Assembly (NCBI GenBank): GCA_903813345.2
Contig: CAIIXF020000012.1
Span: 19,909,520-19,973,519, forward strand
Length of the DNA stretch: 64,000 nucleotides
Direction: 5' to 3'
Source: Owenia fusiformis
Lineage: Eukaryota; Annelida; Polychaeta; Sabellida; Oweniidae
Positions 41,648 to 54,284 of the stretch are shown in pieces. The notes beneath the pieces were generated by a model, which saw only the letters and a list, made by a program, of their open reading frames with translations, was not told where the DNA came from and made no database searches. Every line of letters starts with the position of its first letter. The stretch's first letter is position 1. The position numbers and the translations under genes are program-made.

Positions 41648-44591
41648 AGAGTTACATCTGCCCAAGCAGTTAGTTGACTTGATGATATAAATCTTGAGCC
41701 AGGAGGGGTATAAGGCTATGACAGATTTACTAGAGTCAATGAAAGGAATGTCTTTGCATTCCCTCCTCCGCATGTATTGGAAGTGACTCGACCAAGTTGC
41801 ATCCTTGTATTTTTCATTTTCTTATCTTGTATCTTTCAGGTACAACTATGAGAGAGATGCAGCAAACACACCAAGTTAGGGCGATAGCTGGATCAGTCTT
41901 TCGACAACTTTGAGCCATCATGTCCGGTCCACGTAAACAGTATCATGGGCGAGAGGTGTTCGTGTTCCTGTCACCAAAGCACCAAAGTAAGTACATTTTT
42001 TTTTCTATTCAATTATTACAACAGGTTAGTTCCTCTGTTTTCAGGTTCCCTTTCAGCTTGGAGATGAGGAGCCCGATGACCAACGACACAACCGAGACAA
42101 CAGCTGCGTTCCTGTGTTCCTGCTACCTAAGTTAAGTATTCCTTCCTGGTTTTGCATAGGGATGGGGGGCGCCTCCCAGTTTGATATTTACTTGTGGACT
42201 TTTGTTGGCCGACCCATATTTTTGGTGGAGAAACTTGAACTCTAAGGTAAAGTGGGAGGGGGGTGGTTGGGTTTCCGGGGGGATAGAGTTCATGTTTCAA
42301 AATCAAAAATATGGAAGTCTACTGGTTTATATCAAATTGGGAGAAATAAATTTTATCTTTCGTAATATTCTGTAAATTTTTAGTAGTGTAGTGTAAAGTA
42401 TAGTGTAAAGTTTTATTTAAAGTTTTTATGTAAAGTTTTATGTAAGATAACAACTACTCCTACAACATGTTTTATCTATTTGTAGCTCAGATGGTGAAGT
42501 CCCTGCGAAAAGACGGTCCTGTTGGAATCACATTTTTTCCACGAGGGGACTAGGTCAAGTTTCCAGGACTTACAGTAGATGTCGCATTTTCACCAGTTTT
42601 ATCTCTTGCAATCAGTTGCATCCCATTAGAAGGGGGGGGGGGGAACTCCCAGTACTATTCCAGTTTTCCTGCGGAATGACAGTCCTGTTGAAATCACATT
42701 TGTCTCCATTAGGGGACTAGGTTGAGTTTCAAGGACCTACCGTACATGTCGCTCTGACCAGTTTTTATCTCTTGCAATCAATTGCATCCCATTAGCAGGG
42801 GGGGACTCCCAGTACTCTACCAGTTTTCCTGCAGAAAGACAGTCCTGTTGAAATCACATTTGTCTCCATTAGGGGACTAGGTTGAGTTTCAAGGACTTAC
42901 CGTAGATGTCGCTTTTGACCAGTTTTCATCTCTTGCAATCAGTTGCATCCCATTAGCAGGGGGGGGGGACTCCCAGTACTATTCCAGTTTTGGTGCGGAA
43001 GGACGGTCCTGTTAAAATCACATTTGTCTCCATTAGGGGACTAGGTTGAGTTTCAAGGACCTACCGTACATGTCGCTCTGACCAGTTTTTATCTCTTGCA
43101 ATCAATTGCATCCCATTAGCAGGGGGGGACTCCCAGTACTCTTCCAGTTTTCCTGCGGAAAGACAGTCCTGTTGAAATCACATTTGTCTCCATTAGGGGA
43201 CTAGGTTGAGTTTCAAGGACTTACAGTATATGTCGCATTTTGACCAGTATTATCTCTTGCAATCAGTTGCATCCCATTAGCAGGGGGGGGGGGGAACTCC
43301 CAGTAGTTTTTCAGTTTTCCTGCAGAAAGACAGTCCTGTTGAAATCACATTTGTCTCCATTAGGAGACTAGGTTGAGTTTCAAGGACTTACTGTAGATGT
43401 CGCTTTTGACCAGTTTTTATCTCTTGCAATCAGTTGCATCCCATTAGCAGGGGGCTGCTCCCAGTACTATTCTAGTTTTTCTTGGGGGGAAGTCAAACAA
43501 CCAGACAACCAACCAGACAACCAACCAACCAACTTACCGAACATCCAACCGACCAACCAATGACCCAATAGGCTTAATCTATTAACTAACTTACTTACTA
43601 ACCAACCAACTAACCAACCAGACAACCACCAGACCACCCAATAGGTTAAAACTAACCAACCAACTAACTAATTAATCAACAAACTAATCAACACTCCATC
43701 CAACGAACCAAACAACCAACGAACCAGACAAGCAACGAACCAGACAAGCAACGAACCAGATGACCAAGATCATGGATCTAGTGCTTAGTATTGTATTGTA
43801 TTGTATTGTATTGTATTGTATTGTATAGTTTTGTATTGTTTTGTTTTGTATTGTATTGTATTTCGTTGACCAGTACTTACTCAGTAATGATTCAATTTTA
43901 AAGTTGACTTCAAGTACTACTCCAGATCTAAATTTTGAAGGTCTGAAGTCTTGTGTTCATTTTAGCTACAGTTGTAGATTGAAGGGTCTTTTCTTTTGGG
44001 TTTTCATGTTAAAATTGTGGGCTTATTTTCGGGGTTTCTTTCTTTTTAATTGAACCATCGCTGATCTTTTCCTTAAATGTACTTTCAGGTGCAGTCCTCT
44101 TGCCTTGGAGAGAACAGAAAGAACCACAAAGGGAAAACCACAAAGGGAAAACCACAGAGAATCTACAATTTGTGCTACCTACCTGCAGCATTTGTGATCT
44201 ACATACCTCTTGCCTTGGAGAGAACAAAAAGAAACACAAAAGGAAAACCACAGAGAATCTGCAATTTGTGCTACCTATCTGCAGCATTTATATCTACATA
44301 CCATCTTGTTAAAGGTACTGTAACACATAATCAGTTCTATCATTTGATGATTTTGCTCTCTGGTTCAGTACAGTTATTCCACAACGACACATTTTTCAAT
44401 TGTTGGGATTCTAATCCGATTGTTGGCACATGTATGTTTGGCAAACATTTTTTCTAAGAAATACACTAAAAGAGGACTGCCTTGATTTCACTTAATGTAC
44501 AGATGTACCATGAAGCCATGTTTCATTATTTTCACATGTGGTCTGTGTTCTTAAAGAATATACATATGCTCAACTATTCCATTCTTCCTAC
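41648..44591 (+). repeat. Array unit 3 (6 monomers)
   Basis: Six monomers at 42500-43480. E5 carries the 14-bp duplication. Confidence 0.94.
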
Positions 44592-47500
44592 AGAGTTACA
44601 TCTGCCCAAGCAGTTAGTTGACTTGATGATATAAATCTTGAGCCAGGAGGGGTATAAGGCTATGACAGATTTACTAGAGTCAATGAAAGGAATGTCTTTG
44701 CATTCCCTCCTCCGCTTGTATTGGAAGTGACTCGACCAAGTTGCATCCTTGTATTTTTCATTTTCTTATCTTGTATATTTCAGGTACAACTATGAGAGAG
44801 ATGCAGCAAACACACCAAGTTAGGGCGATAGCTGGATCAGTCTTTCGACAACTTTGAGCCATCATGTCCGGTCCACGTAAACAGTATCATGGGCGAGAGG
44901 TGTTCGTGTTCCTGTCACCAAAGCACCAAAGTAAGTACATTTTTTTTCTATTCAATTATTACAACAGGTTAGTTCCTCTGTTTTCAGGTTCCCTTTCAGC
45001 TTGGAGATGAGGAGCCCGATGACCAACGACACAACCGAGACAACAGCTGCGTTCCTGCGTTCCTGCTACCTAAGTTAAGTATTCCTTCCTGGTTTTGCAT
45101 AGGGATGGGGGGCGCCTCCCAGTTTGATATTTACTTGTGGACTTTTGTTGGCCGACCCATATTTTTGGTGGAGAAACTTGGACTCTAAGGTAAAGTGGGA
45201 GGGGGGTGGTTGGGTTTCCGGGGGGATAGAGTTCATGTTTCAAAATCAAAAATATGGAAGTCTACTGGTTTATATCAAATTGGGAGAAATAAATTTTATC
45301 TTTTGTAATATTCTGTAAATTTTTAGTAGTGTAGTGTAAAGTATAGTGTAAAGTTTTATTTAAAGTTTTTATGTAAAGTTTTATGTAAGATAACAACTAC
45401 TCCTACAACATGTTTTATCTATTTGTAGCACAGATGGTGAAGTCCCTGCGAAAAGACGGTCCTGTTGGAATCACATTTTTTCCACGAGGGGACTAGGTCA
45501 AGTTTCCAGGACTTACAGTAGATGTCGCATTTTCACCAGTTTTATCTCTTGCAATCAGTTGCATCCCATTAGAAGGGGGGGGAACTCCCAGTACTATTCC
45601 AGTTTTCCTGCGGAATGACAGTCCTGTTGAAATCACATTCGTCTCCATTAGGGGACTAGGTTGAGTTTCAAGGACCTACCGTACATGTCGCTCTGACCAG
45701 TTTTTATCTTTTGCAATCAATTGCATCCCATTAGCAGGGGGGGGACTCCCAGTACTCTACCAGTTTTCCTGCAGAAAGACAGTCCTGTTGAAATCACATT
45801 TGTCTCCATTAGGGGACTAGGTTGAGTTTCAAGGACTTACCGTAGATGTCGCTTTTGACCAGTTTTCATCTCTTGCAATCAGTTGCATCCCATTAGCAGG
45901 GGGGGGGACTCCCAGTACTATTCCAGTTTTCGTGCGGAAGGACGGTCCTGTTGAAATCACATTTGTCTCCATTAGGGGACTAGGTTGAGTTTCAAGGACC
46001 TACCGTACATGTCGCTCTGACCAGTTTTTATCTCTTGCAATCAATTGCATCCCATTAGCAGGGGGGGGGGACTCCCAGTACTCTTCCAGTTTTCCTGCGG
46101 AAAGACAGTCCTGTTGAAATCACATTTGTCTCCATTAGGGGACTAGGTTGAGTTTCAAGGAATTACCGTAGATGTCGCTTTTGACCAGTTTTCATCTCTT
46201 GCAATCAGTTGCATCCCATTAGCAGGGGGGGGGGAACTCCCAGTAGTATACCAGTTTTCGTGCGGAAGGACGGTCCTGTTGAAATCACATTTGTCTCCAT
46301 TAGGGGACTAGGTTGAGTTTCAAGGACCTCCCGTACATGTCGCTCTGACCAGTTTTTATCTCTTGCAATCAATTGCATCCCATTAGCAGGGGGGGGGGGA
46401 CTCCCAGTACTCTTCCAGTTTTCCTGCGGAAAGACAGTCCTGTTGAAATCACATTTGTCTCCATTAGGGGACTAGGTTGAGTTTCAAGGACTTACAGTAT
46501 ATGTCGCATTTTGACCAGTATTATCTCTTGCAATCAGTTGCATCCCATTAGCAGGGGGGGGGGGGACTCCCAGTAGTTTTTCAGTTTTCCTGCAGAAAGA
46601 CAGTCCTGTTGAAATCACATTTGTCTCCATTAGGAGACTAGGTTGAGTTTCAAGGACTTACTGTAGATGTCGCTTTTGACCAGTTTTTATCTCTTGCAAT
46701 CAGTTGCATCCCATGAGCAGGGGGCTGCTCCCAGTACTATTCTAGTTTTTCTTGGGGGGAAGTCAAACAACCAGACAACCAACCAGACAACCAACCAACC
46801 AACTTACCGAACATCCAACCGACCAACCAATGACCCAATAGGCTTAATCTATTAACTAACTTACTTACTAACCAACCAACTAACCAACCAGACAACCACC
46901 AGACCACCCAATAGGTTAAAACTAACCAACCAACTAACTAATTAATCAACAAACTAATCAACACTCCATCCAACGAACCAAACAACCAACGAACCAGACA
47001 AGCAACGAACCAGACAAGCAACGAACCAGATGACCAAGATCATGGATCTAGTGCTTAGTATTGTATTGTATTGTATTGTATTGTATAGTTTTGTATTGTT
47101 TTGTTTTGTATTGTATTGTATTTCGTTGACCAGTACTTACTCAGTAATGATTCAATTTTAAAGTTGACTTCAAGTACTACTCCAGATCTAAATTTTGAAG
47201 GTCTGAAGTCTTGTGTTCATTTTAGCTACAGTTGTAGATTGAAGGGTCTTTTCTTTTGGGTTTTCATGTTAAAATTGTGGGCTTAGTTTCGGGGTTTCTT
47301 TCTTTTTAATTGAACCATCGCTGATCTTTTCCTTAAATGTACTTTCAGGTGCAGTCCTCTTGCCTTGGAGAGAACAGAAAGAACCACAAAGGGAAAACCA
47401 CAGAGAATCTACAATTTGTGCTACCTACCTGCAGCATTTGTGATCTACATACCTCTTGCCTTGGAGAGAACAAAAAGAAACACAAAAGGAAAACCACAGA

Positions 47501-47836
47501 GAATCTGCAATTTGTGCTACCTATCTGCAGCATTTATATCTACATACCATCTTGTTAAGGTACTGTAACACATAATCAGTTCTATCATTTGATGATTTTG
47601 CTCTCTGGTTCAGTACAGTTATTCCACAACGACACATTTTTCAATTGTTGGGATTCTAATCCGATTGTTGGCACATGTATGTTTGGCAAACATTTTTTCT
47701 AAGAAATACACTAAAAGAGGACTGCCTTGATTTCACTTAATGTACAGATGTACCATGAAGCCATGTTTCATTATTTCCACATGTGGTCTGTGTTCTTAAA
47801 GAATATACATATGCTCCACTATTCCATTCTTCCTAC
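44592..47836 (+). repeat. Array unit 4 (8 monomers)
   Basis: Eight monomers at 45440-46730. E5 lacks the 14-bp duplication, as in unit 2. Confidence 0.94.
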
Positions 47837-50800
47837 AGAGTTACATCTGCCCAAGCAGTTAGTTGACTTGATGATATAAATCTTGAGCCAGGAGGGGTAT
47901 AAGGCTATGACAGATTTACTAGAGTCAATGAAAGGAATGTCTTTGCATTCCCTCCTCCGCTTGTATTGGAAGTGACTCGACCAAGTTGCATCCTTGTATT
48001 TTTCATTTTCTCATCTTGTATCTTTCAGGTACAACTATGAGAGAGATGCAGCAAACACACCAAGTTAGGGCGATAGCTGGATCAGTCTTTCGACAACTTT
48101 GAGCCATCATGTCCGGTCCACGTAAACAGTATCATGGGCGAGAGGTGTTCGTGTTCCTGTCACCAAAGCACCAAAGTAAGTACATTTTTTTTCTATTCAA
48201 TTATTACAACAGGTTAGTTCCTCTGTTTTCAGGTTCCCTTTCAGCTTGGAGATGAGGAGCCCGATGACCAACGACACAACCGAGACAACAGCTGCGTTCC
48301 TGCGTTCCTGCTACCTAAGTTAAGTATTCCTTCCTGGTTTTGCATAGGGATGGGGGGCGCCTCCCAGTTTGATATTTACTTGTGGACTTTTGTTGGCCGA
48401 CCCATATTTTTGGTGGAGAAACTTGGACTCTAAGGTAAAGTGGGAGGGGGGTGGTTGGGTTTCCGGGGGGATAGAGTTCATGTTTCAAAATCAAAAATAT
48501 GGAAGTCTACTGGTTTATATCAAATTGGGAGAAATAAATTTTATCTTTTGTAATATTCTGTAAATTTTTAGTAGTGTAGTGTAAAGTATAGTGTAAAGTT
48601 TTATTTAAAGTTTTTATGTAAAGTTTTATGTAAGATAACAACTACTCCTACAACATGTTTTATCTATTTGTAGCACAGATGGTGAAGTCCCTGCGAAAAG
48701 ACGGTCCTGTTGGAATCACATTTTTTCCACGAGGGGACTAGGTCAAGTTTCCAGGACTTACAGTAGATGTCGCATTTTCACCAGTTTTATCTCTTGCAAT
48801 CAGTTGCATCCCATTAGAAGGGGGGGGACTCCCAGTACTATTCCAGTTTTCCTGCGGAATGACAGTCCTGTTGAAATCACATTTGTCTCCATTAGGGGAC
48901 TAGGTTGAGTTTCAAGGACCTACCATACATGTCGCTCTGACCAGTTTTTATCTCTTGCAATCAATTGCATCCCATTAGCAGGGGGGGGGACTCCCAGTAC
49001 TCTACCAGTTTTCCTGCAGAAAGACAGTCCTGTTGAAATCACATTTGTCTCCATTAGGGGACTAGGTTGAGTTTCAAGGACTTACCGTAGATGTCGCTTT
49101 TGACCAGTTTTCATCTCTTGCAATCAGTTGCATCCCATTAGCAGGGGGGGGGGACTCCCAGTACTATTCCAGTTTTCGTGCGGAAGGACGGTCCTGTTGA
49201 AATCACATTTGTCTCCATTAGGGGACTAGGTTGAGTTTCAAGGACCTACCGTACATGTCGCTCTGACCAGTTTTTATCTCTTGCAATCAATTGCATCCCA
49301 TTAGCAGGGGGGGGGACTCCCAGTACTCTTCCAGTTTTCCTGCGGAAAGACAGTCCTGGTGAAATCACATTTGGTTCCATTAGGGGACTAGGTTGAGTTT
49401 CAAGGACTTACCGTAGATGTCGCTTTTGACCAGTTTTCATCTCTTGCAATCAGTTGCATCCCATTAGCAGGGGGGGGGGGGGAACTCCCAGTACTATTCC
49501 GTTTTCGTGCGGAAGGACGGTCCTGTTGAAATCACATTTGTCTCCATTAGGGGACTAGGTTGAGTTTCAAGGACCTACCGTACATGTCGCTCTGACCAGT
49601 TTTTATCTCTTGCAATCAATTGCATCCCATTAGCAGGGGGGGGGACTCCCAGTACTCCTCCAGTTTTCCTGCGGAAAGACAGTCCTGTTGAAATCACATT
49701 TGTCTCCATTAGGGGACTAGGTTGAGTTTCAAGGACTTACAGTATATGTCGCATTTTGACCAGTATTATCTCTTGCAATCAGTTGCATCCCATTAGCAGG
49801 GGGGGGGAACTCCCAGTAGTTTTTCAGTTTTCCTGCAGAAAGACAGTCCTGTTGAAATCAGTTGCATCCCATTAGCAGGGGGCTGCTCCCAGTACTATTC
49901 TAGTTTTTCTTGGGGGGAAGTCAAACAACCAGACAACCAACCAGACAACCAACCAACCAACTTACCGAACATCCAACCGACCAACCAATGACCTAATAGG
50001 CTTAATCTATTAACTAACTTACTTACTAACCAACCAACTAACCAACCAGACAACCACCCGACCACCCAATAGGTTAAAACTAACCAACCAACTAACTAAT
50101 TAATCAACAAACTAATCAACACTCCATCCAACGAACCAAACAACCAACGAACCAGACAAGCAACGAACCAGACAAGCAACGAACCAGATGACCAAGATCA
50201 TGGATCTAGTGCTTAGTATTGTATTGTATTGTATTGTATTGTATTGTATTGTATTGTATAGTTTTGTATTGTTTTGTTTTGTATTGTATTGTATTTCGTT
50301 GACCAGTACTTACTCAGTAATGATTCAATTTTAAAGTTGACTTCAAGTACTACTCCAGATCTAAATTTTGAAGGTCTGAAGTCTTGTGTTCATTTTAGCT
50401 ACAGTTGTAGATTGAAGGGTCTTTTCTTTTGGGTTTTCATGTTAAAATTGTGGGCTTAGTTTCGGGGTTTCTTTCTTTTTAATTGAACCATCGCTGATCT
50501 TTTCCTTAAATGTACTTTCAGGTGCAGTCCTCTTGCCTTGGAGAGAACAGAAAGAACCACAAAGGGAAAACCACAAAGGGAAAACCACAGAGAATCTACA
50601 ATTTGTGCTACCTACCTGCAGCATTTGTGATCTACATACCTCTTGCCTTGGAGAGAACAAAAAGAAACACAAAAGGAAAACCACAGAGAATCTGCAATTT
50701 GTGCTACCTATCTGCAGCATTTATATCTACATACCATCTTGTTAAAGGTACTGTAACACATAATCAGTTCTATCATTTGATGATTTTGCTCTCTGGTTCA

Positions 50801-51024
50801 GTACAGTTATTCCACAACGACACATTTTTCAATTGTTGGGATTCTAATCCGATTGTTGGCACATGTATGTTTGGCAAACATTTTTTCTAAGAAATACACT
50901 AAAAGAGGACTGCCTTGATTTCACTTAATGTACAGATGTACCATGAAGCCATGTTTCATTATTTTCACATGTGGTCTGTGTTCTTAAAGAATATACATAT
51001 GCTCAACTATTCCATTCTTCCTAC
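47837..51024 (+). repeat. Array unit 5 (8 monomers, last one deleted internally)
   Basis: Eight monomers at 48690-49890; the eighth has lost about 95 bp between GTTGAAATCA and GTTGCATCCC, probably through the shared ATCA/GTTG words. Confidence 0.94.
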
Positions 51025-54000
51025 AGAGTTACATCTGCCCAAGCAGTTAGTTGACTTGATGATATAAATCTTGAGCCAGGAGGGGTATAAGGCTATGACA
51101 GATTTACTAGAGTCAATGAAAGGAATGTCTTTGCATTCCCTCCTCCGCTTGTATTGGAAGTGACTCGACCAAGTTGCATCCTTGTATTTTTCATTTTCTT
51201 ATCTTGTATCTTTCAGGTACAACTATGAGTGAGATGCAGCAAACACACCAAGTTAGGGCGATAGCTGGATCAGTCTTTCGACAACTTTGAGCCATCATGT
51301 CCGGTCCACGTAAACAGTATCATGGGCGAGAGGTGTTCGTGTTCCTGTCACCAAAGCACCAAAGTAAGTACATTTTTTTTTCTATTCAATTATTACAACA
51401 GGTTAGTTCCTCTGTTTTCAGGTTCCCTTTCAGCTTGGAGATGAGGAGCCCGATGACCAACGACACAACAGCTGCGTTCCTGCGTTCCTGCTACCTAAGT
51501 TAAGTATTCCTTATTGGTTTTGCATAGGGATGGGGGGCGCCTCCCAGTTTGATATTTACTTGTGGACTTTTGTTGGCCGACCCATATTTTTGGTGGAGAA
51601 ACTTGGACTCTAAGGTAAAGTGGGAGGGGGGTGGTTGGGTTTCCGGGGGGATAGAGTTCATGTTTCAAAATCAAAAATATGGAAGTCTACTGGTTTATAT
51701 CAAATTGGGAGAAATAAATTTTATCTTTTGTAATATTCTGTAAATTTTTAGTAGTGTAGTGTAAAGTATAGTGTAAAGTTTTATTTAAAGTTTTTATGTA
51801 AAGTTTTATGTAAGATAACAACTACTCCTACAACATGTTTTATCTATTTGTAGCACAGATGGTGAAGTCCCTGCGAAAAGACGGTCCTGTTGGAATCACA
51901 TTTTTTCCACGATGGGACTAGGTCAAGTTTCCAGGACTTACAGTAGATGTCGCATTTTCACCAGTTTTATCTCTTGCAATCAGTTGCATCCCATTAGAAG
52001 GGGGGGGGAACTCCCAGTACTATTCCAGTTTTCCTGCGGAATGACAGTCCTGTTGAAATCACATTTGTCTCCATTAGGGGACTAGGTTGAGTTTAAAGGA
52101 CCTACCGTACATGTCGCTCTGACCAGTTTTTATCTCTTGCAATCAATTGCATCCCATTAGCAGGGGGGGGACTCCCAGTACTCTACCAGTTTTCCTGCAG
52201 AAAGACAGTCCTGTTGAAATCACATTTGTCTCCATTAGGGGACTAGGTTGAGTTTCAAGGACTTACCGTAGATGTCGCTTTTGACCAGTTTTCATCTCTT
52301 GCAATCAGTTGCATCCCATTAGCAGGGGGGACTCCCAGTACTATTCCAGTTTTCGTGCGGAAGGACGGTCCTGTTGAAATCACATTTGTCTCCATTAGGG
52401 GACTAGGTTGAGTTTCAAGGACCTACCGTACATGTCGCTCTGACCAGTTTTTATCTCTTGCAATCAATTGCATCCCATTAGCAGGGGGGGGGGGACTCCC
52501 AGTACTCTTCCAGTTTTCCTGCGGAAAGACAGTCCTGTTGAAATCACATTTGTCTCCATTAGGGGACTAGGTTGAGTTTCAAGGACTTACCGTAGATGTC
52601 GCTTTTGACCAGTTTTCATCTCTTGCAATCAGTTGCATCCCATTAGCAGGGGGGGGGGAACTCCCAGTACTATTCCAGTTTTCGTGCGGAAGGACGGTCC
52701 TGTTGAAATCACATTTGTCTCCATTAGGGGACTAGGTTGAGTTTCAAGGACCTACCGTACATGTCGCTCTGACCAGTTTTTATCTCTTGCAATCAATTGC
52801 ATCCCATTAGCAGGGGGGGGGGGGACTCCCAGTACTCTTCCAGTTTTCCTGCGGAAAGACAGTCCTGTTGAAATCACATTTGTCTCCATTAGGGGACTAG
52901 GTTGAGTTTCAAGGACTTACAGTATATGTCGCATTTTGACCAGTATTATCTCTTGCAATCAGTTGCATCCCATTAGCAGGGGGGGGGGAACTCCCAGTAG
53001 TTTTTCAGTTTTCCTGCAGAAAGGCAGTCCTGTTGAAATCACATTTGTCTCCATTAGGAGACCAGGTTGAGTTTCAAGGACTTACTGTAGATGTCGCTTT
53101 TGACCAGTTTTTATCTCTTGCAATCAGTTGCATCCCATTAGCAGGGGGCTGCTCCCAGTACTATTCTAGTTTTTCTTGGGGGGCAGTCAAACAACCAGAC
53201 AACCAACCAGACAACCAACCAACCAACTTACCGAACATCCAACCGACCAACCAATGACCCAATAGGCTTAATCTATTAACTAACTTACTTACTAACCAAC
53301 CAACTAACCAACCAGACAACCACCAGACCACCCAATAGGTTAAAACTAACCAACCAACTAACTAATTAATCAACAAACTAATCAACACTCCATCCAACGA
53401 ACCAAACAACCAACGAACCAGACAAGCAACGAACCAGACAAGCAACGAACCAGATGACCAAGATCATGGATCTAGTGCTTAGTATTGTATTGTATTGTAT
53501 TGTATTGTATTGTATTGTATAGTTTTGTATTATTTTGTTTTGTATTGTATTGTATTTCGTTGACCAGTACTTACTCAGTAATGATTCAATTTTAAAGTTG
53601 ACTTCAAGTACTACTCCAGATCTAAATTTTGAAGGTCTGAAGTCTTGTGTTCATTTTAGCTACAGTTGTAGATTGAAGGGTCTTTTCTTTTGGGTTTTCA
53701 TGTTAAAATTGTGGGCTTAGTTTCGGGGTTTCTTTCTTTTTAATTGAACCATCGCTGATCTTTTCCTTAAATGTACTTTCAGGTGCAGTCCTCTTGCCTT
53801 GGAGAGAACAGAAAGAACCACAAAGGGAAAACCACAAAGGGAAAACCACAGAGAATCTACAATTTGTGCTACCTACCTGCAGCATTTGTGATCTACATAC
53901 CTCTTGCCTTGGAGAGAACAAAAAGAAACACAAAAGGAAAACCACAGAGAATCTGCAATTTGTGCTACCTATCTGCAGCATTTATATCTACATACCATCT

Positions 54001-54284
54001 TGTTAAGGTACTGTAACACATAATCAGTTCTATCATTTGATGATTTTGCTCTCTGGTTCAGTACAGTTATTCCACAACGACACATTTTTCAATTGTTGGG
54101 ATTCTAATCCGATTGTTGGCACATGTATGTTTGGCAAACATTTTTTCTAAGAAATACACTAAAAGAGGACTGCCTTGATTTCACTTAATGTACAGATGTA
54201 CCATGAAGCCATGTTTCATTATTTTCACATGTGGTCTGTGTTCTTAAAGAATATACATATGCTCAACTATTCCATTCTTCCTAC
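51025..54284 (+). repeat. Array unit 6 (8 monomers)
   Basis: Eight monomers at 51870-53150. E3 lacks the ACCGAGACA segment present in most other units. Confidence 0.94.
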